Part shown: positions 7,472 to 14,543 of the stretch, one piece after another
Layout of the letters: every line of letters begins with the position of its first letter
Numbering within the stretch: the stretch's first letter is position 1
Assembly: GCA_964584815.1 (NCBI GenBank)
Contig: CAZPBO010000032.1
Location: 1 to 26,059, forward strand
Direction: 5' to 3'
Length of the DNA: 26,059 nucleotides
Source of the DNA: CAZPBO01 sp964584815
GTDB lineage: Bacteria; Planctomycetota; SKW154
Made by a program: the position numbers and the translations under genes
The notes under the pieces: model-generated
What the model saw: the letters and a program-made list of their open reading frames with translations, nothing else
What the model was told of the DNA's origin: nothing
Databases searched by the model: none

Positions 7472-8226
7472 TCCGTTGAGACCTCCTGCTGAACATAAAG
7501 TTTGCGTAGTCGTTCCTCAAGTGTTGGGCGGTCAAGGTGTCTCTCAAGTTCGCCTGCCACGGCAAGGCTTATATGTCCTGTCTCTTCGGAGACGACGACG
7601 GAGACGGCATCGGACTCTTCGGTGACGCCCACCGCCGCCCTGTGGCGTGTCCCCAACCCGAGACGCGGGTTGTCCGACAGCGGCAGAAGGCAGCCCGCCG
7701 CCGCCACCCTGTCGTTTGCTATTATCACAGCCCCATCGTGCAGTGTTGAGCCAGGATAAAATATTGACTCAAGCAACTCCGCAGTCACCTCGGCGTCCAG
7801 ACGCACCCCGCCCTCAATGTAGGAGGTAAGACTCACATCCCGCTGCAACACAATCAGCGCCCCCACACGGTTGCGGCTCAATTGCAGCGCCGCCTTCACC
7901 ACCTCATCCACCACCGTTCTTCCACTGCGAAATAGCCTGCCGAATATCGGCGTCTGCGACAAACGCACAAACGCACGCCTCAACTCCGGCTGAAACACTA
8001 TTATCAGTCCGAACGCCACCACCTCAAGAAACCGCGCCAGCAGAAAGTTTATGCGCTCCAGACCGAATTGCTGCGATAGAAAATAGAGCGCAAGAAACGC
8101 GCCTATTATCACAAGTGCCATTCCGCGAAATATCCCGACCCCCCGCGGTCCCCGCAGAAAAACCAGCGCTGCGTATATCACCGCAAAAAGAATGGCAATC
8201 TCTATGGCGGGCTTAATCAGCCACAT
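7465..8226 (-). CDS. cdaA: Diadenylate cyclase CdaA (c-di-AMP synthase)
   Basis: CdaA condenses two ATP into the second messenger c-di-AMP at the inner membrane. The 253-residue protein has three N-terminal membrane helices (about 7-24, 34-52, 63-79), a short coiled linker, and a DAC (DisA_N) domain at roughly 100-235. Both catalytic motifs are intact: DGA at 164-166 and GTRHRAA at 192-198. Length is typical of CdaA (about 270). The ATG overlaps folP by 14 bp and has AGGAG 7 nt upstream. In characterised bacteria c-di-AMP controls potassium and osmolyte transport and cell-wall homeostasis. Here the gene sits between folP and cdaR in the ftsH-glmM operon. An RCK-domain channel-like protein, a possible c-di-AMP target, is encoded at 20842 in this window, but that link is speculation. 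Confidence 0.95.
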   Translation of the reverse strand: MWLIKPAIEIAILFAVIYAALVFLRGPRGVGIFRGMALVIIGAFLALYFLSQQFGLERINFLLARFLEVVAFGLIIVFQPELRRAFVRLSQTPIFGRLFRSGRTVVDEVVKAALQLSRNRVGALIVLQRDVSLTSYIEGGVRLDAEVTAELLESIFYPGSTLHDGAVIIANDRVAAAGCLLPLSDNPRLGLGTRHRAAVGVTEESDAVSVVVSEETGHISLAVAGELERHLDRPTLEERLRKLYVQQEVSTEW

Positions 8227-9430
8227 TGATTTTCTCCTGTTTTATTGCGGCTGCAACAAGCAGGGTTTCGCGCACTTCTCGGGGGTCGTGGACCCTGAAG
8301 GCGGAGGCGCCCGCAAGAAGCGCTGCCGCACACGCACCTAATGTCCCATAAAGCCGCTCATCTGGCGTTTCCTTCCCCAGCACCGCCCCTATGAAGGATT
8401 TTCGGCTCACACCCACAAGAATCGGCAGCCCAAATGTCTTCAGTTGCACAAGACGATTCAGTATCCTTAAGTTGTCCTCCCAACTCTTGCCGAAGCCGAT
8501 ACCTGGGTCAATTATGACGGTTTCAGGCGCAACGCCAAAACGGAGCGCTGTCGCGACAGAGCGCCGCAGCGAGTCCACTATCTCCCCCATCAGGTTGTCG
8601 TATCTGGGGTTTTTCTGCATAGTGCGTGGCTCTCCCTTTATATGCATAAGGACAAGAGGCAGACGGTGATGGGCAGCCAACTCCGCCAGAGCAGGCTCCT
8701 TTTTCAACCCGTATATGTCGTTTATCATCCGCGCACCGGCGGAAACCGCCGCTTCCGCCACATCCACTTTGTATGTGTCAACCGATATGGGGATATTTTC
8801 GGGCAGTCTTTTTGCCAACTCTTCAATGACCCGCAGAATACGGCGCTTCTCCTCCTCCGCCGATAGAGCATCAGCCCCAGGACGCGTTGACTCCCCACCC
8901 ACATCTATCACATCTGCACCCGCTTCCGCCAAATCCATTCCCCGCCGAATCGCATCCTCCACCAAAGCGTATCGTCCCCCGTCGTAGAAACTGTCGGGCG
9001 TCACATTGAGAACGCCCATTATCAGAGGGCGCCGTCCAAAACGGAGTGCACCCCCAGGATATGGCACAGAAAACTCGGTTTTCTGGGCGTTCTGGACGGC
9101 AAGGTAGGCGGCTTCCGCAGCCTCGCCACCCGCGCTTCCTTTAAGTCTCTCTGCAAGACGCTTAAACTGCTCGTTTTTTCCTGAAAGCAGGATGCTGGCG
9201 GACTCTTCTGATGCGGCATTTATGAAAGCGGAGCCGTCAAGCGCACAGAACGCTACCTGAAGCAGACGGGCTGTTCTTAAAGGGACCCTTTCCAGCAGAA
9301 CGGTTGTCCGCATCAGGTGTCCGCAGACGGTGTCGGGTGTCTCAAAGCCCGCCTTGCCCAACTCATCCATCAGTTCCTGATTTTGTGTCGTTCCCAGAAC
9401 CCGAACGCTCTGGCGCAGCAGCGGTTTCAC
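8213..9430 (-). CDS. folP: Dihydropteroate synthase FolP with N-terminal extension
   Basis: FolP joins p-aminobenzoate to dihydropterin pyrophosphate in folate synthesis. The TIM-barrel enzyme occupies about residues 133-400: NVTPDSF 142-148, DVGGESTRPGA 176-186, ISVDTYK 215-221, NDIYG 237-241, MHIKGEPRTMQ 262-272 and a GIGFGKS loop. Before it is an extension of about 130 residues without pterin-binding motifs. Similar extensions are, from memory, found in DHPS of several anaerobic bacteria and archaea, and their role is not clear to me. Total length is 405 against about 270-280 for the plain enzyme. The GTG at 9430 has AAGGAG 7 nt upstream and the extension is open throughout, so I accept the 68-bp overlap with ftsH. 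It is coupled to cdaA by a 14-bp overlap. Confidence 0.93.
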   Translation of the reverse strand: MKPLLRQSVRVLGTTQNQELMDELGKAGFETPDTVCGHLMRTTVLLERVPLRTARLLQVAFCALDGSAFINAASEESASILLSGKNEQFKRLAERLKGSAGGEAAEAAYLAVQNAQKTEFSVPYPGGALRFGRRPLIMGVLNVTPDSFYDGGRYALVEDAIRRGMDLAEAGADVIDVGGESTRPGADALSAEEEKRRILRVIEELAKRLPENIPISVDTYKVDVAEAAVSAGARMINDIYGLKKEPALAELAAHHRLPLVLMHIKGEPRTMQKNPRYDNLMGEIVDSLRRSVATALRFGVAPETVIIDPGIGFGKSWEDNLRILNRLVQLKTFGLPILVGVSRKSFIGAVLGKETPDERLYGTLGACAAALLAGASAFRVHDPREVRETLLVAAAIKQEKINVAD

Positions 9431-11300
9431 TCTTCTGCTCCTTCTTTATGGCGTCAAGACTGCCTGCCTCAAACAGCCTGTCCACCTCTTCGGCGTTTAA
9501 GACCTCAAACTGCATAAGCGCTTTCGCGAGTAACTCCACTTTGTCTTTATTGGTCTTTATCAACTCCATCGCGTGTTTGTAGCAGGAGTCAATGATGGAG
9601 TGGACCTCCTGGTCAATTTCGCGTGCGGTCTCATCGGAGAACTCCCGCTTACCGGTGAAGTCTGTTCCGAGGAACATCTGCTGCTGAGTGATGCCGTAGC
9701 GGACAGGACCGAGTTTTTCCGACATTCCCCATTCGCAGACCATAAGTCGGGCGATTTCGGTGGCGCGCTGGATGTCGTTTGAAGCCCCGCTTGAGAGATC
9801 GTTCAAGAAGAACTCTTCCGCTGCTCTTCCAGCCAAAAGCAGAGTCAACTCCTCAAGCGCCTTTTTGCGGCTCATCGTGATGATGTCTTTGCGGGGCATA
9901 AGCATGGTGCCGCCGAGCATGGGACCGCGTGGGATGATGGTCACCTTATGCAGTTTGTCCACCAAAGGCAGTTTGATGGAGGCAATAGTGTGACCCGCCT
10001 CGTGATAGGCGGCGAGGCGTTTTTCCTCTTCCGCCATAACGCGGGAGCGGCGTTGCCTGCCCCAGCGCACCTTGTCGCGCGCCTCCTCAAGGCACTCCAT
10101 ATCCACCGCATCCTTGCCCCGTGCGACCGCTATCAGCGCCGCCTCGTTTATCAGAGCCTCCAACTCCGCTCCCGAAAACATCGGCGTTGTGCGCGCTATC
10201 ACGCTCAAATCCACATCTTCCCGCATACGCACCTTCTTGGCGTGAACCTTCAGTATCTCCTCCCGTCCCTTAACATCGGGCAGGTCAACATGGATTATCT
10301 TATCAAAGCGCCCCGGTCGCAGAAGGGCGGGGTCAAGCATATCGGGGCGGTTGGTTGCCGCCATCACCACGATTCCCTCGTCTGTCTCAAAGCCGTCCAT
10401 CTCCACCAGAATCGCGTTGAGGGTGGATTCGCGTTCATCCTGTCCGCCGCCGGGGATGCCCACACCCCGTTTTCTGCCGATAGCGTCTATCTCATCAAGG
10501 AAGATGATGGAGGGGGCGTTCTGCTTGGCGCGCTGGAAGAGGTCGCGCACACGGCTGGCACCGACCCCCACAAACATCTCCACAAAATCAGAGCCCGATA
10601 TGGACAGGAACGGAACGCCCGCCTCGCCCGCCACCGCCTTCGCCAGAAGCGTCTTGCCGCATCCTGGTGGTCCCACAAGCAGCACGCCGCGGGGTATCCG
10701 TGCACCCATCCGACGGAACTTGGCAGGATGCATCAGAAACTCTATTATCTCCTGCACCTCTTCCTTTGCCTCCTCCATTCCCGCCACATCGTCAAAGGTG
10801 ACCTTCACCTTCTCCTTTGAGGCGAGTTTGGCTTTTGCGCGGGCGAAATGGAGAATACCGCCTGTGCCGCCTGCACCGCGAAACGAGCGCATCAGCAGAA
10901 TCCATATCACCACAATCACAATCAGCGGCAGACCGAAAGAGAGGAGGAAGGAACTCCAAAAGCCGCTGCCCACATCAAAGGTGACCTCAGGAGGTTGTGG
11001 ATTTTTGGGTCCTTTCTCCATAAGGATGGGGACTATTTTGTCCTCCATAAGGGAGCGGGGCGCCTTAAGGCGCAGCACCTTGCGCGACCCCCGAAGAGTC
11101 GCCTCCGTCTCCGTCTCCTGTATCTTCACCGTCGCGATAAGTCCTTGGCGTAGGTAGTCCACAAAGCGGTTGAGGTCCACCACCTCTTCTTGAGGCTGGG
11201 TGGTGGTCTGTCCCAGCATAAAGACGGCGATTATCAGACCGATGATTAGAAGGAGCGCCAGACTTGAGCGCCATTTCTGCTGCGGTGTAGGACTCCTCAC
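9363..11300 (-). CDS. ftsH: ATP-dependent zinc metalloprotease FtsH
   Basis: FtsH is the membrane-anchored AAA+ protease that extracts and degrades membrane and regulatory proteins. The 645-residue protein has a first membrane helix at about 14-31, a periplasmic domain, and a second helix at about 115-137. The AAA domain has Walker A GPPGCGKT (210-217), Walker B IIFLDE (265-270) and the SRH segment ending RPGRFD (328-333). The protease domain has H433-E-A-G-H437 and a third zinc ligand, probably D509. The tail after about residue 620 is hydrophilic and variable. It starts at GTG 11300 with GGAGGT about 5 nt upstream. It has its own promoter, just after the stop of the nucleotidyltransferase-like gene, and leads the operon into folP. 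Confidence 0.97.
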   Translation of the reverse strand: MRSPTPQQKWRSSLALLLIIGLIIAVFMLGQTTTQPQEEVVDLNRFVDYLRQGLIATVKIQETETEATLRGSRKVLRLKAPRSLMEDKIVPILMEKGPKNPQPPEVTFDVGSGFWSSFLLSFGLPLIVIVVIWILLMRSFRGAGGTGGILHFARAKAKLASKEKVKVTFDDVAGMEEAKEEVQEIIEFLMHPAKFRRMGARIPRGVLLVGPPGCGKTLLAKAVAGEAGVPFLSISGSDFVEMFVGVGASRVRDLFQRAKQNAPSIIFLDEIDAIGRKRGVGIPGGGQDERESTLNAILVEMDGFETDEGIVVMAATNRPDMLDPALLRPGRFDKIIHVDLPDVKGREEILKVHAKKVRMREDVDLSVIARTTPMFSGAELEALINEAALIAVARGKDAVDMECLEEARDKVRWGRQRRSRVMAEEEKRLAAYHEAGHTIASIKLPLVDKLHKVTIIPRGPMLGGTMLMPRKDIITMSRKKALEELTLLLAGRAAEEFFLNDLSSGASNDIQRATEIARLMVCEWGMSEKLGPVRYGITQQQMFLGTDFTGKREFSDETAREIDQEVHSIIDSCYKHAMELIKTNKDKVELLAKALMQFEVLNAEEVDRLFEAGSLDAIKKEQKSETAAAPERSGSGNDTKSGTDG

Positions 11301-11326
11301 ACTTACCTCCTTTTTTCGGATGCTTT

Positions 11327-11355
11327 ATCTTAACCGAGAATCTATCCCATATCAA
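11327..11355 (-). promoter_or_regulatory. Sigma70-like promoter of the ftsH operon
   Basis: Read on the minus strand: -35 TTGATA (11355-11350; five of six), a 17-bp spacer and -10 TAAGAT (11332-11327; four of six). It lies between the stop at 11366 and the ftsH GTG at 11300. It would drive ftsH-folP-cdaA-cdaR-glmM independently of the ctpA promoter. Confidence 0.75.
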
Positions 11356-11365
11356 TGCTGGGGAG

Positions 11366-12106
11366 TTAGAAACGCGCCTCAACCATAAAGACATCTTTTG
11401 CGCGTGCGACCACATCTTCAAGTGCGGTCTGCTCCACCTGATTATATGCCTCATAGAAGAAGCGCTCTTCTTGGCGCGTTCCGAAGGACGAAAAAAGCCT
11501 CATAAAGGTTTCATAATGGGTGGGGAAATGGATTTTGAGGGTGTCAAGGAAGGTTTTTGCGCGCACAAGGAGAAGCGGCAGCGCGCCGAAGGAGCCCTGC
11601 TCAGGCTGCTGGGGTGTGGGGAAGGTTTTAAGGGATGGGACAGAATAAGCAGGTGGCGCCTCTGACAGTTTCTGCGGTGTTGCGGCGATGAGGGAGGAGG
11701 CTTTCTGGGAGCCGAAGATGACGAAGCCGTCGTTTGACTTAAGGGTCTTGAGTCCAAAACCGATGGTCTGGATGAAGCCGTCAGTGTTCTGGGTGAGTGG
11801 GTAGGGTGGGAGGATGAGGAGGACGGGGTTTGGGTCGCGTGCGGCAAGGTGGATGGAGAGGAAAGCGGAGGATGTGGCGCTGCCTTTGGGAAGCGCTTCA
11901 CCGAGGATATTGGGGACTTCAAGTTTTGAGGAGAGTTGAGCGGCGAGTGTGTCTTGTGTGTTTTGGAGCGTGACGACCCAGATGCGCTCTCGGGGGAGGG
12001 CGGAGAGAATCAAGCCTGCGGCGCTTAAGAGTTTTTGCGCGTCAGGTTGTTGAGGGGCGGCGAAAAGCCCCGTTGATGGTGATGCCAGAAAGGCGGCGTG
12101 TATCAT
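11366..12106 (-). CDS. Degenerate mannose-1-phosphate guanylyltransferase-like protein (probable pseudoenzyme)
   Basis: This 246-residue protein follows the outline of the mannose-1-phosphate guanylyltransferase (GMPP/ManC) nucleotidyltransferase family without its catalytic signatures. The segment PRERIWVVT (about 37-45), the run LAARDPNPVLLILP (about 86-99), VRAKTFLDTLKIHFP (in the last third) and the end AKDVFMVEARF each match the family pattern (PPERIFVVT, AKRDPDAVLLVLPADH, WRAETFLEELERHLP, EKADNVYVVPADF). The N-terminal GGxGTRLWP nucleotide loop is replaced by ASPSTGLFA, the metal-binding ADH motif by PPYP, and GRNTA by PKGSA. The protein stops where enzymes continue with GWSDVG. The reading frame is intact and the ATG has AAGGAG 6 nt upstream, so it is expressed rather than decayed. 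It lies 10 bp after tsaD. The function is unknown; the homology is my reading and needs a profile search. Confidence 0.75.
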   Translation of the reverse strand: MIHAAFLASPSTGLFAAPQQPDAQKLLSAAGLILSALPRERIWVVTLQNTQDTLAAQLSSKLEVPNILGEALPKGSATSSAFLSIHLAARDPNPVLLILPPYPLTQNTDGFIQTIGFGLKTLKSNDGFVIFGSQKASSLIAATPQKLSEAPPAYSVPSLKTFPTPQQPEQGSFGALPLLLVRAKTFLDTLKIHFPTHYETFMRLFSSFGTRQEERFFYEAYNQVEQTALEDVVARAKDVFMVEARF

Positions 12107-12116
12107 TTTCTGCTCC

Positions 12117-13130
12117 TTAATTTGGTTGTGCGTCAATGGACAGAGGCGCGATGCGACCCGCTTTGAGCAGATGGTGGGCAAGTCCTGCCACCATAGCGGC
12201 GTTATCGGTGCAGAGGTTGTGTGGCGGGATGAAGAGTTCAAAGCGGCGCTCGGCTGCTGTGGACGCAAGCGCTTGGCGCAGACGGCTGTTCGCCGCCACA
12301 CCGCCCACCACAATCAACCTCCTTATGCCTGTCGCTCGCAGCGCCCTCAAACTCTTCTCCACCAGAACATCCACCACCGCCTCCTGAAACGATGCCGCAA
12401 TCTCGCCCACATCCACATCCAGCGGCTCACTCCTGCCTCTACCATCCTGCCCTTTAAGATAATACAGAACCGCTGTCTTAAGACCAGAAAAAGAGAAGTC
12501 CAGAGAGTTTTCTCCAAGAAGTGAGCGGGGAAACCTTATAGCGGGGCGCTTCCCTTTTGCCGCCTTCTCTATGGCGGGTCCGCCGGGGTAGGAGAGGTTG
12601 AGCATCCGCGCCACTTTATCAAACGCCTCTCCTGCGGCGTCGTCTATCGTCTTGCCAAGAAGCACCGCATCCAGCACCGATTCCACCCGATAAAGGCAGG
12701 TGTGTCCGCCGGAGACGAGCAGTGCTACGCAAGGTGGGGAGGCGTTTGTCGCCATAAAGGCGGCATAGATATGGGCGAGTAGGTGGTCAACGGCGACGAG
12801 TGGTTTTTTTGTGCAGAGAGCGAGGGTTTTGGCGGCGGTGAGACCGACGAGAAGCGCGCCGATAAGACCGGGTTTCTGGGTGGCGGCGACCGCAGCCAAA
12901 TCGCTGATGCTGACATTTGCTTCCTTTAATGCGCGTTCCACGACGGGGAGGAGCCAGCGCAGATGCGCCCTTGCCGCCACTTCAGGCACGGTTCCCCAGA
13001 ACGGCTTATGCAGCGGAATCTGGGATAGGACGATGTTTGAGAGGATGTGAGAGCCGCAGCAGACGGCGGCTGCTGTCTCGTCACAAGATGTCTCAATGGC
13101 AAGTATGGGGGCGTCAGAACTGTCCGACAC
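12117..13130 (-). CDS. tsaD: tRNA N6-adenosine threonylcarbamoyltransferase TsaD
   Basis: TsaD transfers the threonylcarbamoyl group to A37 of ANN-decoding tRNAs (t6A), together with TsaB and TsaE, which are not in this window. From the GTG at 13130 the protein has 337 residues, normal for the family. It begins with ILAIETSCDETAAAV, then shows VPEVAARAH, the metal ligands in HLLAH (116-120), VSGGHT (139-144), DDAAGEAFDKVARML, FSFSGLKTA, GGVAAN and the C-terminal ligand in CTDNAAM (about D309). The open frame reaches up to 13199, but the extra residues are not family-like and lie inside ctpA. GTG 13130, with GAGGA about 11 nt upstream, overlaps ctpA by 17 bp. Linkage to ctpA suggests cotranscription from the 14444 promoter. 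Confidence 0.95.
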   Translation of the reverse strand: MSDSSDAPILAIETSCDETAAAVCCGSHILSNIVLSQIPLHKPFWGTVPEVAARAHLRWLLPVVERALKEANVSISDLAAVAATQKPGLIGALLVGLTAAKTLALCTKKPLVAVDHLLAHIYAAFMATNASPPCVALLVSGGHTCLYRVESVLDAVLLGKTIDDAAGEAFDKVARMLNLSYPGGPAIEKAAKGKRPAIRFPRSLLGENSLDFSFSGLKTAVLYYLKGQDGRGRSEPLDVDVGEIAASFQEAVVDVLVEKSLRALRATGIRRLIVVGGVAANSRLRQALASTAAERRFELFIPPHNLCTDNAAMVAGLAHHLLKAGRIAPLSIDAQPN

Positions 13131-14421
13131 GGTCGCGTTTTTCCTCAAAGAGTTTGCGGTTCTTGAGGATAGATATGGCGCGGCGAAGTTGACGGTCAAA
13201 CTGCAGAATGAGCCATGTCTGTTTCGGACTGCGCAGACGCAACTGGCGCAGGAGCATCACTTCCGCGGGGGAGAGGGAGACAGGTTCGTTTGGCGCCAGT
13301 CCACCGCGCAATTTGTCCTGCTCGTTCTGGCGGTGGAAGCAGGCTCCCTTATGCAGACACAAAACACCTTTCTGAACGGCGTGACCGTTTGGGGTGAACC
13401 ACAAAGCGGTGGTCAACTTCAGCAACGCCGGTTCTGTCTGCAAGCGGAAGACCGACTGCACACATCCCTTGCCGAAAGTCCTTTCTCCGACCAGAATCGC
13501 GATACCGGCGTCTTGGAGGGCTCCTGCGACGACTTCTGCGGCGCTTGCTGTTCCCCTATCCACCAAAACCGCCAGTATCAGCCCCTCAAACGGGTCGCCA
13601 GACTTTGCGGTATATGTCTTCTTGAAGGTGTGTCCTTCCTGCCGCCCTATCTCGTGCAGCAGCGCCCCCTTTCTGATGAAGAGGTCGGCGACTTTCAAGG
13701 CGTCATCCAGTGTGCCGCCGGGGTTGCCCCGCAAATCCAGAACCAACCCTTCCATTCCCTCCTTAAGGAGTGGCAACAGCATTTTTTTCAACTCGTTTGC
13801 TGTGCCTTTTTGAAAGCGGCGAATGCGCACATACCCAATCCGTGCCACAGAGTCAATCATCTGCGCATCGGATACGCTGGGCGCCTTTATCTCCCTCCTC
13901 GTGAGGGTGAAGGAGAGGGGGTGGTTGACGCCCGCCCGCAGCACCTCTATCTCCACCGTTGTTCCGCGTTTGCCTTTAAGGCGTTTTATGGCGGCAAGGA
14001 ACGAGAGTCCCCGAATCGGCTCTCCGTTGACCCGCACTATACGGTCGCCCGGCATCAACCCCGCCTCATAGGCGGGACTTCCCTCTATCGGTGCCAGCAC
14101 CGTCAGATACCCCGCCTCCATCGTCACTTCTATCCCCACCCCGCAATATTCCCCTTTAAGCGAGGCGAGATATTTCTGCGCCTCCTCCGCTCCCTTGAAA
14201 TCGCAGTAGGGGTCAAGTTGCTGAACCATCCCGCGCACCATTCCGTAGACGAGGTTCTGGAACCTGACCTGCCGCACGAAATCGGAGCGTATCCGCTCAA
14301 GCACCTCGTCAATTAGCGCAAGGCGGGAGAAGAAAGGGTCGGCGGCGGTCTCAGGCAGCGCAACAAGACTTGAGAGTGCAACCACCGCGCCACACAAAAA
14401 CGCCACTATCTGCCGCCACAC
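13114..14421 (-). CDS. ctpA: S41-family C-terminal processing peptidase (CtpA-like)
   Basis: This is a periplasmic or membrane-attached tail-specific serine protease. From GTG 14421 it has 435 residues. An N-terminal hydrophobic segment (about 6-22) acts as signal anchor. It is followed by a helical region, a PDZ domain starting at GVGIEV (about 94-178) with the GSPAYEAGLMPGDRI ligand groove, and the S41 core with DLRGNPGG (229-236). The catalytic Ser is in GTASAAE (S293) and the catalytic Lys in ERTFGKG (K318). The start is GTG 14421 because AGGAGG lies 6 nt upstream and it directly precedes the anchor. The frame extends to 14517, but that would cross the promoter. It is first in the cluster and coupled to tsaD by a 17-bp overlap. 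Confidence 0.93.
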   Translation of the reverse strand: MWRQIVAFLCGAVVALSSLVALPETAADPFFSRLALIDEVLERIRSDFVRQVRFQNLVYGMVRGMVQQLDPYCDFKGAEEAQKYLASLKGEYCGVGIEVTMEAGYLTVLAPIEGSPAYEAGLMPGDRIVRVNGEPIRGLSFLAAIKRLKGKRGTTVEIEVLRAGVNHPLSFTLTRREIKAPSVSDAQMIDSVARIGYVRIRRFQKGTANELKKMLLPLLKEGMEGLVLDLRGNPGGTLDDALKVADLFIRKGALLHEIGRQEGHTFKKTYTAKSGDPFEGLILAVLVDRGTASAAEVVAGALQDAGIAILVGERTFGKGCVQSVFRLQTEPALLKLTTALWFTPNGHAVQKGVLCLHKGACFHRQNEQDKLRGGLAPNEPVSLSPAEVMLLRQLRLRSPKQTWLILQFDRQLRRAISILKNRKLFEEKRDRVGQF

Positions 14422-14443
14422 AGACACCCTCCTATCCCACAAA

Positions 14444-14472
14444 ATCTTATCCGCTGCCTTCCTCTTCTGCAA
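14444..14472 (-). promoter_or_regulatory. Probable promoter of the ctpA-tsaD cluster
   Basis: Read on the minus strand: -35 TTGCAG (14472-14467; weak, three of six), a 17-bp spacer and -10 TAAGAT (14449-14444). The -10 is identical to that of the ftsH promoter. The transcript would begin about 15 nt before the ctpA GTG at 14421, just reaching the AGGAGG. Confidence 0.5.
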
Positions 14473-14543
14473 GCCTTGGCTGATAAGTGTTGCAGAGCAG
14501 GCGTTTTCCTGCGTCAATATTTAAGGAAGGGAGGGGAGAAGCG

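Noticed and set aside
9948..11157. Two long open frames (about 290 and 268 codons) on the plus strand opposite ftsH.
   Set aside because: FtsH motifs on the minus strand are unambiguous; the plus-strand products are low-complexity His/Ser/Arg-rich shadows.
12107..12313. An upstream extension of the nucleotidyltransferase-like frame by 69 codons into tsaD.
   Set aside because: The extension is antisense-like in composition, overlaps the conserved end of tsaD, and the ATG at 12106 has an excellent Shine-Dalgarno sequence.
13096..14316. Long open frame of about 400 codons on the plus strand opposite ctpA and the start of tsaD.
   Set aside because: It is antisense to a gene with full S41 motifs, has no recognisable domain, and its composition is that of a shadow frame.
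14497..14512. Small hairpin GCAGG/CCTGC in the ctpA-lipoprotein divergent region.
   Set aside because: A 5-bp stem without a T-run or known motif is expected by chance.
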